Positions 15,338 through 22,582 of a DNA stretch of 31,857 nt are shown here, piece after piece (positions within the stretch are counted from its first letter, which is position 1; each line of letters opens with the position of its first letter). Where the stretch lies: assembly GCA_017542695.1 (NCBI GenBank), contig JAFXWT010000372.1:1-31857 (forward strand), written 5' to 3'. The position numbers were made by a program, and so were the translations under genes. Origin of the DNA: Clostridia bacterium (lineage in GTDB: Bacteria > Bacillota_A > Clostridia > Oscillospirales > CAG-272). The notes under the pieces were generated by a model. It saw only the letters and a program-made list of their open reading frames with translations. It was not told where the DNA came from and did not search any database.

Positions 15338-16732
15338 TCATTTCATATCCGTTGCCATCAGCGGCAAGAGATCGAATATCGTTTTTATCGGTATCACGCT
15401 GACGCCGCCCGGCACGTTCGACACGCGCGGAACGCACCGCTCCGGCACGGCGATGCGTCTGAATCCCAGCCGCACAGCTTCGCTGACGCGCTGATCGACG
15501 CGGCTGACCGCGCGCACCTCGCCCGCAAGTCCGATCTCGCCGAAGCAAATCAGATCGTCGGGAACGGGCAGATCGCGCACCGAGGATATGAGAGAAAGCG
15601 CCGTCGCGGCGTCGCTCGCCGTTTCGTCGATGTGTATGCCTCCGATGACGTTTAAGTAAACGTCAAGATTCTGAAAATGAAGTCCGAGCCGCTTTTCGAT
15701 AACGGCGATTATCAGCGACAGGCGGTTGTAGTCGACACCCGTCGACATACGCCGCGGAGACGGGAACACCGTCGGAGAGGAAAGCGCCTGAATTTCCGCG
15801 ATGAGCGGGCGCGTGCCCTCCATCACGCACACGGCGCAGTTGCCCGATACATTCTTCGGTCTGTCGGCAAGAAGCATTTCGGACGGGTTTTCGACCTCGC
15901 AAAGCCCACGCTCCGTCATCTCGAAAACGCCTATCTCATTCGTCGAGCCGAAACGGTTTTTCATCGCGCGGATAAGGCGGAAATTCTGTCTTCTCTCGCC
16001 CTCAAAATACAAAACGGTGTCGACCATGTGTTCGAGTATTTTCGGACCGGCGATGCCGCCTTCTTTGTTCACGTGGCCGACGAGAAGCACCGCTGTGCCA
16101 TCGGTTTTCGCCTTGTTTATGAACATCGCGGAGCTTTCGCGTATCTGCGTCACGCTCCCGGGTATCGTCGCGCTTTCGGAATGGTACATCGTCTGTATCG
16201 AGTCAACAACGATGACGTCGGGCGCGAGCTTGTCCGCTTTTTTCAGCACCTTTTCGGCGTCGGTTTCCGTCAGCACCCAGAGATTTTCGCTGACTATCCC
16301 GAGCCGTTTTGCGCGCATGGATATCTGCGCCGCCGATTCCTCGCCCGAAACGTAAAGCACCTTTTTCTCGCCCGCGAGGGAGGCGCATATTTGTAGCAGA
16401 AGAGTCGATTTGCCGATGCCGGGCTCGCCCGACAGAAGCACGACGGAGCCGGCAACGAGTCCGCCGCCGAGCACACGGTCAAATTCCGCCATCCCCGTCG
16501 AGGCGCGCATATATTCGGGTATGTCGCCGCCGGCAAGCGATTGCGGCTCGCTCTCGCCATAGTCGCGCGCAAGCATTATACGCCTTGTGCTCTTCTTGTC
16601 GGCGACGGGGACATCGTCGTCGTAGGTTTCCTCTTCAAACGTGTTCCACGCGCCGCAGGAAGGGCATCTGCCAAGCCAGCTCGACGTCTGATAGTCGCAA
16701 TTCTTACAGACAAAAACAGATCTTTTTTTCAT
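15338..16732 (-). CDS. radA: DNA repair protein RadA (Sms)
   Basis: This 464-residue protein has the full RadA layout: an N-terminal C4 zinc finger (Cys9, Cys12, Cys23, Cys26), a RecA-like ATPase with Walker A GEPGIGKS (102-109), the RadA-specific KNRFG motif (258-262) and a Lon-protease-like C-terminal domain that lacks proteolytic function in this family. RadA is a branch-migration helicase used in recombination and repair. AAAGGACGG precedes the ATG. It lies twelve bases downstream of cwlD in the same direction and ends at a clear terminator. Confidence 0.96.
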   Translation of the reverse strand: MKKRSVFVCKNCDYQTSSWLGRCPSCGAWNTFEEETYDDDVPVADKKSTRRIMLARDYGESEPQSLAGGDIPEYMRASTGMAEFDRVLGGGLVAGSVVLLSGEPGIGKSTLLLQICASLAGEKKVLYVSGEESAAQISMRAKRLGIVSENLWVLTETDAEKVLKKADKLAPDVIVVDSIQTMYHSESATIPGSVTQIRESSAMFINKAKTDGTAVLLVGHVNKEGGIAGPKILEHMVDTVLYFEGERRQNFRLIRAMKNRFGSTNEIGVFEMTERGLCEVENPSEMLLADRPKNVSGNCAVCVMEGTRPLIAEIQALSSPTVFPSPRRMSTGVDYNRLSLIIAVIEKRLGLHFQNLDVYLNVIGGIHIDETASDAATALSLISSVRDLPVPDDLICFGEIGLAGEVRAVSRVDQRVSEAVRLGFRRIAVPERCVPRVSNVPGGVSVIPIKTIFDLLPLMATDMK

Positions 16733-16744
16733 TTTTCCGTCCTT

Positions 16745-17458
16745 TTATTTCACTTGATTTACGTATTCCGTCACCGTCACGGCGATCACCGCCGCGAGTT
16801 TATTTCGGTATTCTTCGGTTTTGAGCAGCGCAAGCTCATCGTGGTTCGACAAAAATCCGCACTCGATAAGCACCGCGGGGCAGGTGAGCTTCGACAAAAG
16901 ATATATCTCGTCGCCCGCCGCTTTCGTCTGCCGCGCGTTCTGCGGCTGAATATACGCCTGCGCCGCGCTCTGCAAAACGTCGGCGAGCGCATGGCTCTCC
17001 TCGTTGTTTTTGGAGTAATACACCTGAAGCCCGCTGTATTTTTGCACAGGGAATTTGTTCATATGTATGCTGACGAACACGGCGTCAACGGCGCTCTCCG
17101 TCGTCTTGATCCGATGCGTCAAGTCGTCGAGCTTTTTATGCGGCGACGACGACTCGGCGAACATCACGTCGTCCGTCCGCGTCATCACGACGTCGGCGCC
17201 GAGTGATATAAGCAACCTTTCCACCGTTTTCGCCAGCGCGAGATTAAGATCCTTTTCAAGCGTTCCGTCGTCGGCGACAGCTCCGCCGTCGATACCGCCG
17301 TGCCCCGCGTCGATGACGATCGTTCTTATCGGCTTGTCGACGCTTATCGACGCCGTTTTGGCGACGGCACTCCCCATATACGTCGCTACAAGCGCGACGG
17401 CAAGCGAAAACGCCGAAAATTTCACAACGAAGAAAAGCGCACTGTTCTTTACGTTCAA
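16745..17458 (-). CDS. cwlD: N-acetylmuramoyl-L-alanine amidase CwlD, germination-specific
   Basis: This 237-residue protein has an N-terminal membrane anchor or signal (residues about 7-33) and an amidase_3 domain. The zinc ligands are visible: His53 in DAGHGGIDGGA, Glu68 in TLEKDLNLALA and His132 in VSIHMNKF; the catalytic Glu is in CPAVLIECGFLSNHDELAL. CwlD removes peptides from muramic acid so that spore cortex muramic-delta-lactam can form. The start is a TTG, chosen because GGCGGTGA lies six bases upstream and because the next ATG (residue 28) would destroy the anchor. The ribosome site and start codon sit in the 3' arm of a hairpin. The presence of dpaAB elsewhere in the window supports a sporulation role over a general autolysin. 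Confidence 0.88.
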   Translation of the reverse strand: MNVKNSALFFVVKFSAFSLAVALVATYMGSAVAKTASISVDKPIRTIVIDAGHGGIDGGAVADDGTLEKDLNLALAKTVERLLISLGADVVMTRTDDVMFAESSSPHKKLDDLTHRIKTTESAVDAVFVSIHMNKFPVQKYSGLQVYYSKNNEESHALADVLQSAAQAYIQPQNARQTKAAGDEIYLLSKLTCPAVLIECGFLSNHDELALLKTEEYRNKLAAVIAVTVTEYVNQVK

Positions 17459-17511
17459 AAAATCACCGCCTGTGTTTTTTTGATAAATGATATGACGCGG
17501 CGGCGATTTTT
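17457..17511 (-). promoter_or_regulatory. Hairpin sequestering the cwlD ribosome site, or terminator of the gene upstream
   Basis: On the minus strand, AAAAATCGCCGCC (17511-17499) can pair with GGCGGTGATTTTT (17470-17458) over 13 bp with one G-U pair and a 28-base loop. The 3' arm contains the cwlD ribosome site, and its T-run reaches the TTG start. It looks like an intrinsic terminator for the membrane-protein gene at 17519-18094 that also hides the cwlD start. Confidence 0.55.
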
Positions 17512-17518
17512 ATTCTTT

Positions 17519-18094
17519 TCAGTTTTGCTTTTTGTTCCGTGCGGGCGGTTTAAGCACGGGCGAATTTATAAGCCCGAGCCAATACGTCAGTCCCGCGAAC
17601 GCAACGGGGAGAAGCGGAATGAAGAGGTAGAACCACGAATACCACCCGTTGAATATCACTGTCGAGATCCCGTGGTACATACCGTTCCAAATCAGATTCA
17701 CGGAGATCATTATCGCCTCGAAACCGGCGAAAAAAGCGCCCGATTCATACGCGCCGTAATATTGGTACAGGTAATATGAAAGCACGAACAGCCCGCCGAC
17801 GATAAACGACGGTATCTCGGAAACGAGCGCGATGAGAAATCCCTTGCCCGCGTTCCTTTTCTGCCGTCCCGCGTCGACGCGGAGCTTGTCCTCGGCTCCG
17901 AGGTACCACATATCGACGTCGATGAGGAACATATAAAGCAGCACGGCAACAGCGCCGCCGACGATGAGAAACGCCTTCATCGACATATCGTCCTTGTTGA
18001 ACGGAATGAACACCATCATGCCGAAGATCGTCATGACAATGTGCGTCAGCATGAGTTTGAAGATATATTTTTTATTTTCCTTAAAAAATGTCAT
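17519..18094 (-). CDS. Hypothetical multi-pass membrane protein
   Basis: This 191-residue protein has about five hydrophobic segments: LTHIVMTIFGMMVFIPF (near 16-32), AFLIVGGAVAVLLYMFLI (41-58), FLIALVSEIPSFIVGGLFVL (86-105), FEAIMISVNLIWNG (near 124-137) and FYLFIPLLPVAFAGLTYWLG. Between the second and third is a charged loop (EDKLRVDAGRQKRNAGKG), and the C-terminus is basic. CGGAGA lies six bases before the ATG, and a promoter lies upstream. I do not recognise the family. It is the first gene in line with cwlD and radA, so a link to the cell envelope is possible but only positional. Confidence 0.75.
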   Translation of the reverse strand: MTFFKENKKYIFKLMLTHIVMTIFGMMVFIPFNKDDMSMKAFLIVGGAVAVLLYMFLIDVDMWYLGAEDKLRVDAGRQKRNAGKGFLIALVSEIPSFIVGGLFVLSYYLYQYYGAYESGAFFAGFEAIMISVNLIWNGMYHGISTVIFNGWYSWFYLFIPLLPVAFAGLTYWLGLINSPVLKPPARNKKQN

Positions 18095-18124
18095 CGTTTT
18101 TCTCCGATTATTATTTCTGTATCA

Positions 18125-18153
18125 ATTATAAACCAAAAGTGCGATTTCTTCAA
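18125..18153 (-). promoter_or_regulatory. Promoter of the membrane-protein gene
   Basis: On the minus strand, TTGAAG (18153-18148) and TATAAT (18130-18125) have a 17-base spacer, about 30 bases before the start at 18094. Confidence 0.75.
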
Positions 18154-18191
18154 TACAAGACGGAAAAATTTTCGATCACATGAGAAAAAAG

Positions 18192-18220
18192 TTTACAAAT
18201 TCATCGCTTTGATGTATAAT
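18192..18220 (+). promoter_or_regulatory. Promoter of the tyrosine recombinase gene
   Basis: TTTACA (18192-18197) and TATAAT (18215-18220) have a 17-base spacer, about 24 bases before the start at 18245. Confidence 0.8.
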
Positions 18221-18244
18221 GATACGTAAAGAGGCGGTGATGAT

Positions 18245-19279
18245 ATGTCAAATCAAAATCACATAGAAACGTCGGAACTGATCGAGAGATATCTTCAATA
18301 TAAGCTCGTCGTGCAGGAACGCTCGCAGAAAACGGTCGACGAATATCGGCTCGATCTGCGGCAGTTCTTCCGTTTTCTCGTCGCAAAGCGCCGCCGTATC
18401 GACGTCGAAAGCGACGAATACGATGACCTGTCGATAGAAGAAGTCGACGCGGATTTCGTCAGAAAAATCACCGCCGTCGACATTCTTGAATTTCTCACGT
18501 TCGAGCGCAACAAGCGCGGCAATCAGCCGAGCGCAAGGGCGCGCAAGCTCTCCGCGATAAAGTCGTTTTTCAAATACACGACGGTGCGCGAACGCATCAC
18601 GGAGGAAAACGTAGCCGCCGACATCGAGGGACCGAAGCTGAAAAAAGCCCTCCCGAAATTTTTGACGGAAGAGGAGAGCGTCGACCTGCTCCGTGCCATA
18701 GCGGATGATAAAAACTCGAAATCGCGCGTGCGCGACTACTGTATGATAACGCTGTTCCTCAACTGCGGGATGCGTCTTTCCGAGCTCGTCGGGATAAATC
18801 TTTCCGACATTGCGACCGATCTTTCGTCCCTGCGCGTCGTCGGCAAAGGAAACAAGGAGCGGATCGTCTACCTTAACGACGCGTGCCGCATCGCCCTTTC
18901 CGAGTGGGTCGTCGCTCGCATGAACGACAAAGACATAAAAGACAAAAACGCGCTCTTTATCTCAAACCGCGGGACGCGGATAAGCAATCAGATGGTGCAA
19001 AAAACGGTCGAAAAATACCTCAAGGCCGCGGGACTCGGCAACAGGAAGCTGTCAACGCACAAGCTCCGTCACACCGCGGCGACGCTTCTGTACCAAAAGG
19101 GCGGCGTCGACGTGCTGACGCTCAAAGAAATTCTCGGGCACGAGCAACTGTCGACGACGCAGATATACACCCACGTGTCGAACAAAGAGGTCGAAAAGGC
19201 GGCGAGTCTTCACCCGCTTGCGTCCCTCTCCCGACGCGACATCGAGGACGAAAAAAACGAAGATGACGGGGAGGAATGA
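18245..19279 (+). CDS. Tyrosine recombinase, XerC/XerD-like
   Basis: This 344-residue protein has an N-terminal SAM-like DNA-binding domain (residues about 8-125) and a tyrosine recombinase catalytic domain. The catalytic set is complete: Arg177 in NCGMRLSEL, Lys201 in VVGKGNKERIVYL, His272 and Arg275 in THKLRHTAAT, His299 in ILGHEQLSTTQ, and the nucleophile Tyr308 in IYTHVS. It is somewhat longer than XerC/D (about 300) because of an acidic insert near residues 50-75 and an acidic tail. GAGGCGGTGATGAT precedes the ATG. No attachment sites or phage genes are nearby, so chromosome dimer resolution is more likely than element integration, although this is not proven. Confidence 0.9.
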   Translation: MSNQNHIETSELIERYLQYKLVVQERSQKTVDEYRLDLRQFFRFLVAKRRRIDVESDEYDDLSIEEVDADFVRKITAVDILEFLTFERNKRGNQPSARARKLSAIKSFFKYTTVRERITEENVAADIEGPKLKKALPKFLTEEESVDLLRAIADDKNSKSRVRDYCMITLFLNCGMRLSELVGINLSDIATDLSSLRVVGKGNKERIVYLNDACRIALSEWVVARMNDKDIKDKNALFISNRGTRISNQMVQKTVEKYLKAAGLGNRKLSTHKLRHTAATLLYQKGGVDVLTLKEILGHEQLSTTQIYTHVSNKEVEKAASLHPLASLSRRDIEDEKNEDDGEE

Positions 19280-19446
19280 TCGCCGCCGAAAAGGTCGGCT
19301 CGGAAAAGATATTTTTCGGCACGGACACATATTCCTGCGGCTTCCGGACGGGCAGGATCATGTTCGGCGGAATAAGCGACAAGGATAAGGAAAACATCCT
19401 TTGCTTAAACGCCAAACGCCATTTCCCCAAAATAACGTGCTTGTGA
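19276..19446 (+). pseudogene. C-terminal remnant of an amidohydrolase (56 codons)
   Basis: An ATG overlaps the stop of the recombinase gene as ATGA, after GGGGAGGA, and opens a 56-residue frame. The peptide contains KVGSEKIFFGTDTYSCGF and ISDKDKENILCLNAKRHF. These match the end of amidohydrolase_2 family (PF04909) enzymes, where a GTD motif is followed by a helix and a final NA-R-F segment. The catalytic N-terminal 200 or so residues are absent, so it cannot be an active hydrolase. It is best read as a decayed gene fragment; translation as a small coupled protein is possible. No matching N-terminal part was seen nearby. Confidence 0.65.
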
Positions 19447-19486
19447 TCTGCGGGGCGGCACTCCCGCCAATCGTCGAAGAAATATC

Positions 19487-19515
19487 AAAAAAGTCGGGCG
19501 CTCGCCCGACTTTTT
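19487..19515. terminator. Bidirectional terminator
   Basis: A perfect inverted repeat (GTCGGGCG-CT-CGCCCGAC) is flanked by A6 and T5. It separates the recombinase region from the convergent GNAT gene. Confidence 0.92.
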
Positions 19516-19522
19516 AATATCA

Positions 19523-19948
19523 TCATATCATCTTTTCCATTGTCCGATGCGGTATGCCCGCGTCGAGAAATACGTCCGAAACGGTCTTAAATCCGCATTT
19601 TTCGTAAAACGGTATCGCCGCGCACTGCGCGCCGAGCGTGATCTTCGCATAGCCGCGCGAGGCGTATTCTTTTTCGATAAATTCAAGCGCCGCGCGTCCG
19701 AATCCCTCGCCGCGGCGCTCTTTTTTTACGCACAGCCGACCGACGTGAACGGCGTCGCCCTCAAAAATGCACCTGAATGTTCCGACGGCGTTGCCGCCGT
19801 CCGTTATGAGATAATGATCGCACGGCGCGCGCGGCGCGTCGAAGCCGTCGACCTCAAGCTCCGGCGCAACGCCCTGCTCTGCGACAAACACTTCCGTGCG
19901 AATTTTAACGCACTCGCCGATCTTGTCGCCCGCGAAAATGATCTCCAT
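19523..19948 (-). CDS. GNAT family N-acetyltransferase
   Basis: This 141-residue single-domain protein has the acetyl-CoA-binding signature of GNAT enzymes, VGRLCVKKERRGEGFGRAAL, preceded by NAVGTFRCIF and followed by GAQCAAIPFYEKCGFKTVSD, the usual C-terminal motif. It resembles the ElaA/YjcF-like group with EVFVAEQGV near the N-terminus. It acetylates an unknown small molecule or protein in the cytosol. AAGGGAAG lies before the ATG. It is fourteen bases downstream of the CPBP gene, so the two are co-transcribed, and a terminator follows. Confidence 0.9.
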   Translation of the reverse strand: MEIIFAGDKIGECVKIRTEVFVAEQGVAPELEVDGFDAPRAPCDHYLITDGGNAVGTFRCIFEGDAVHVGRLCVKKERRGEGFGRAALEFIEKEYASRGYAKITLGAQCAAIPFYEKCGFKTVSDVFLDAGIPHRTMEKMI

Positions 19949-19962
19949 GCCGCACTTCCCTT

Positions 19963-20844
19963 TTATTGTTGTTCGTTCCGATCGTTTTTGTTTTCGATCT
20001 CCGGCGCGCCGACATTCGCGGCCTTTGCCGCCGCTTCTTCACGGATGACCTTATTCGACATTGAGATGATAAATATCAGCGCCGCGACGAAGATGACCGC
20101 CGAGACGATCATGACATAGATGGGTATACTGTCGGAGAAGATGAAACTCGTGAGATTGAACGAAAGGTGGAACAAAATCGGGTAAACGAGCGAGCGCGAG
20201 CGCACGAAAACGAACGTGGTGACGAGTCCGAACAGCGCCGTGTATATGAACCAGATCGCAGTTCCGTGCATGAACCCGAAGATGAACGACGACGCGACCA
20301 TTCCGAAGTATACGCCGAAGGCGCGCGAAACGCGCGTGAACACAAGTCCGCGGAAAAGGAGTTCTTCCGTCAGCGGAGCGACGATGACCGCGGCGACGAT
20401 CGTCAGAGCGTTCGTCTGATCCAGCGGCGCCGACGCGGCGTTATACGCGTCCCACCACGACTGCGGAAACGGGATGATTGATAACGCGACCGCGATCAGC
20501 ACGTTCATCGACGCGCCGAGCGCGGCAACGGGCAGAATATAGCGCGGATCGGGCTTCATTAGTCCGACCTCGCGGAAGAAATTCTTTTTTCTGACAACAA
20601 AGATGATGATAACCGTTGCGACAAACACGACGTTTGAAATGACGGTGAGGATCACCGAGTTTTCAGTCACCGATTTCAAGATCATGTCGTACAGCGCGGT
20701 GTAATCGATTTCACCTTTTAGGATCATCTCATACGACTGTTCCATGAGGGCGAAAAACTCAAACGCGGTCACAACTATCGTCTGAACGACGAAATAGATC
20801 GCGATATAGAGCAGCGCCGCGCCGATATGTTTAAGTTTTTTCAT
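19963..20844 (-). CDS. CPBP family intramembrane metalloprotease
   Basis: This 293-residue protein has several membrane segments and the three CPBP (Rce1-like/Abi) motifs: EELLFRG (Glu160, Glu161, Arg165), FGFMHGT (His193) and FHLSFN (His226, Asn230). These residues form the metal site of Rce1-type proteases. Such proteins act in prenyl-peptide or bacteriocin-immunity processing, but the substrate here is unknown. The ATG at 20844 follows GGTGGGA. An ATG at 20880 was rejected because it lies at the expected transcript start of the consensus promoter. The downstream partner is a GNAT enzyme. Confidence 0.9.
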   Translation of the reverse strand: MKKLKHIGAALLYIAIYFVVQTIVVTAFEFFALMEQSYEMILKGEIDYTALYDMILKSVTENSVILTVISNVVFVATVIIIFVVRKKNFFREVGLMKPDPRYILPVAALGASMNVLIAVALSIIPFPQSWWDAYNAASAPLDQTNALTIVAAVIVAPLTEELLFRGLVFTRVSRAFGVYFGMVASSFIFGFMHGTAIWFIYTALFGLVTTFVFVRSRSLVYPILFHLSFNLTSFIFSDSIPIYVMIVSAVIFVAALIFIISMSNKVIREEAAAKAANVGAPEIENKNDRNEQQ

Positions 20845-20881
20845 AAATCCCACCAAACGATAATAAAATTTGCTTGTCATA

Positions 20882-20910
20882 ATTATATATTATTATATCC
20901 GTTTTGTCAA
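20882..20910 (-). promoter_or_regulatory. Perfect consensus promoter of the CPBP-GNAT operon
   Basis: On the minus strand, TTGACA (20910-20905), a 17-base spacer and TATAAT (20887-20882) match the consensus at every position. The predicted start near 20875 supports translation from the ATG at 20844. Confidence 0.9.
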
Positions 20911-20942
20911 TGCGCTTTTCATAGCGGAGCGAAGATATACTG

Positions 20943-20951
20943 CATATTATA
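20943..20951 (+). promoter_or_regulatory. Candidate sporulation-sigma -10 element before dpaA
   Basis: CATATTATA fits the CATA-NNN-TA form of the sigma-K -10 element, 38 bases before the dpaA start. The expected AC-type -35 was not found at the usual distance, so this is only a half match. No convincing vegetative promoter is seen on this strand. Confidence 0.35.
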
Positions 20952-20988
20952 TTACAGGCGGAGTAACAGCCGATATGGAGGAAAAATC

Positions 20989-21768
20989 ATGAAGATTTCG
21001 ATCATCGGAAGCGACGCGCGATACGAATACGCCTCGCGGGAGCTGAAAAAATACGGTTTTGACGTCACGACGGACGCTATAAAGAACGCCGACGCCGTTT
21101 TGATACCGATAAATCAACGCGGGGCGACGGTCGTCGTTAAAGGAAAAAAGCTCGCGCTTGCCGACGTTGTGAAAGCGAACGCCGGCGCGGCGTTTTTCGG
21201 CGGCGCGGCGCTCGACGGAGAGCTTTGCGAAGTGTTTGACGGAGCGCGGCGATTCGATATCACGAAAAACGAGGAGTTCGCCGCGGAGAACGCGCGTCTG
21301 ACCGCAGAGGGCGCTCTCGGGATACTGATAAACGATCTGCCCGTCGCGGTGCGCGGCGCGCGTGTAGCTGTCCTCGGTTACGGGAGGGTCGGGCGCGCGC
21401 TTGTCGACGTACTCATGCCGCTCGGCGCACTCGTCACCGTATTCGCGCGAAGCGAGGAGGCGCGGGCGGAAGCGGGAAAGATATGCGCGGCGCGCGAATT
21501 TTCGTCGTTTGACGGATGCTTTGACGCGGTGGTGAACACAGTGCCCGCGCGCGTGCTGACGAAAAAGCAGAAGAAGCGCATTTCGGAAGACGCTTTCATC
21601 ATCGAGCTTGCCTCCGCTCCCGGCGGATTTTGTCAGAGCGATGTTTCGCATTTCGGCGCAAGATACATAAACGCGCCGGGGCTACCGGGAAAAACATCGC
21701 CCGCATCCGCGGGAAAAATAATGGCGAAAGCAATTTACGATATAATAAAAGGAGAAAATAACAAATGA
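20989..21768 (+). CDS. dpaA: Dipicolinate synthase subunit A
   Basis: This 259-residue protein is the dehydrogenase-like subunit of dipicolinate synthase (SpoVFA), which makes pyridine-2,6-dicarboxylate in the mother cell from a lysine-pathway intermediate. It has an N-terminal domain starting MKISIIGSDARYEYASREL, a Rossmann motif VAVLGYGRVGRALVDVL and the family's C-terminal IIELASAPGGF and YINAPGLPGKTSPASAGKI. TGGAGGA precedes the ATG at 20989. It is slightly shorter than the Bacillus protein as I recall it (about 297). It overlaps dpaB by four bases (ATGA). Its presence is strong evidence of endospore formation. Confidence 0.94.
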   Translation: MKISIIGSDARYEYASRELKKYGFDVTTDAIKNADAVLIPINQRGATVVVKGKKLALADVVKANAGAAFFGGAALDGELCEVFDGARRFDITKNEEFAAENARLTAEGALGILINDLPVAVRGARVAVLGYGRVGRALVDVLMPLGALVTVFARSEEARAEAGKICAAREFSSFDGCFDAVVNTVPARVLTKKQKKRISEDAFIIELASAPGGFCQSDVSHFGARYINAPGLPGKTSPASAGKIMAKAIYDIIKGENNK

Positions 21769-22325
21769 TAGGTTACGCATTTTGCGGCTCCTTCTGCACG
21801 ATAGGAAGATCGCTGAAAGTGCTGAAACAGCTGACATCGGAGGGTAATCCCGTTCTGCCTGTTATGAGCGACAGCGTCTATTCGACAGACACGCGCTTCG
21901 GCACGGCGGAGGAGCTGATAAAAACGGTCGAGAGTCTCTGCGGAAAGGAGATCATACACACGATAGTCGACGCTGAACCGCTCGGACCGAAAACGGCGCT
22001 CGATATGCTCGTCATCTGCCCTTGCACGGGGAACACGCTCGCCAAGGTGGCGAACGGAATCACCGACACGCCCGTTACGATGGCGGCGAAAGCGCAGCTC
22101 CGCTCCGACAGGCCCGTCGTCATCGCGCTGGCGACGAACGACGCGCTCTCGTCGAATCTCGAAAACATCGCCGCCTTGATGAAGCGGAAGAACGTGTTTT
22201 TCGTGCCGATGGCGCAGGACGACCCGAAACAAAAGCCGCACTCGCTCGTCTGTGATTTCGAGCGCGTGCGCGAAACGATGATGTCGGCGTTCGCGGGGCG
22301 GCAGATACAGCCCGTGATGGAATAA
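21765..22325 (+). CDS. dpaB: Dipicolinate synthase subunit B (flavoprotein-like)
   Basis: This 186-residue protein is the flavoprotein-fold subunit SpoVFB of dipicolinate synthase. The family N-terminus MIGYAFCGSFCTIGRSLKVL is clear. The flavin-site-like region LDMLVICPCTGNTLAKVANG and PVVIALATNDALSSNLENIA follow. Its ATG overlaps the dpaA stop, so the subunits are translationally coupled. A strong terminator follows, so the operon holds just these two genes, without the aspartokinase/asd genes found next to spoVF in Bacillus. Confidence 0.94.
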   Translation: MIGYAFCGSFCTIGRSLKVLKQLTSEGNPVLPVMSDSVYSTDTRFGTAEELIKTVESLCGKEIIHTIVDAEPLGPKTALDMLVICPCTGNTLAKVANGITDTPVTMAAKAQLRSDRPVVIALATNDALSSNLENIAALMKRKNVFFVPMAQDDPKQKPHSLVCDFERVRETMMSAFAGRQIQPVME

Positions 22326-22354
22326 AATAAGCCCCGCCAAAGCGGGGTTTATTT
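22325..22354. terminator. Bidirectional terminator after dpaB
   Basis: GCCCCGC pairs with GCGGGGT across loop CAAA, extended by AAATAA with TTATTT. It serves dpaAB and the convergent small gene at 22354-22581. Confidence 0.9.
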
Positions 22355-22581
22355 TATATTCTGATATGAATTTTGTCTCCGTCGGCGGAGTTTACCTCCA
22401 TAAGCGTGAAATGACCGTGCTCTTTGATATATTCGCGTATGGCTTTGTAGCTTTTCTTTATTACAGGGTAAAGCTCCGCGTTCTTTGAATACTGCCAGAT
22501 AAAACGCCATTTTATAGCGCGAGTCGGCAGAATAAGAGAAAATCCCTTCCCGCTCTCGCCGTCATGAATACTTATTTTCAT
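22354..22581 (-). CDS. Small protein of unknown function downstream of an XRE regulator
   Basis: This 75-residue basic protein is in line with, and one base after, the XRE gene. It contains LPTRAIKWRFIWQYSKN and ends HGHFTLMEVNSADGDKIHIRI. That ending parallels the C-terminus of the preceding regulator (IGEIMSIDTAEGDRVRIVVE), and both carry a leucine/proline segment (LILPTRAI; INLPMALV). The two may share a domain and bind each other. The ATG at 22581 is used because it follows the upstream stop at once; an earlier in-frame ATG at 22626 lies inside the regulator gene. I cannot assign a function. Confidence 0.7.
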   Translation of the reverse strand: MKISIHDGESGKGFSLILPTRAIKWRFIWQYSKNAELYPVIKKSYKAIREYIKEHGHFTLMEVNSADGDKIHIRI

Positions 22582-22582
22582 A

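Noticed and set aside
18245..19279. Integrase of a mobile element
   Set aside because: All catalytic residues are present, but no excisionase, relaxase, phage genes, tRNA target or att-like repeats are seen around it, so a housekeeping Xer role is preferred.
20845..20880. Longer start for the CPBP protease (ATG at 20880)
   Set aside because: It coincides with the expected transcript start of the consensus promoter and has no ribosome site.
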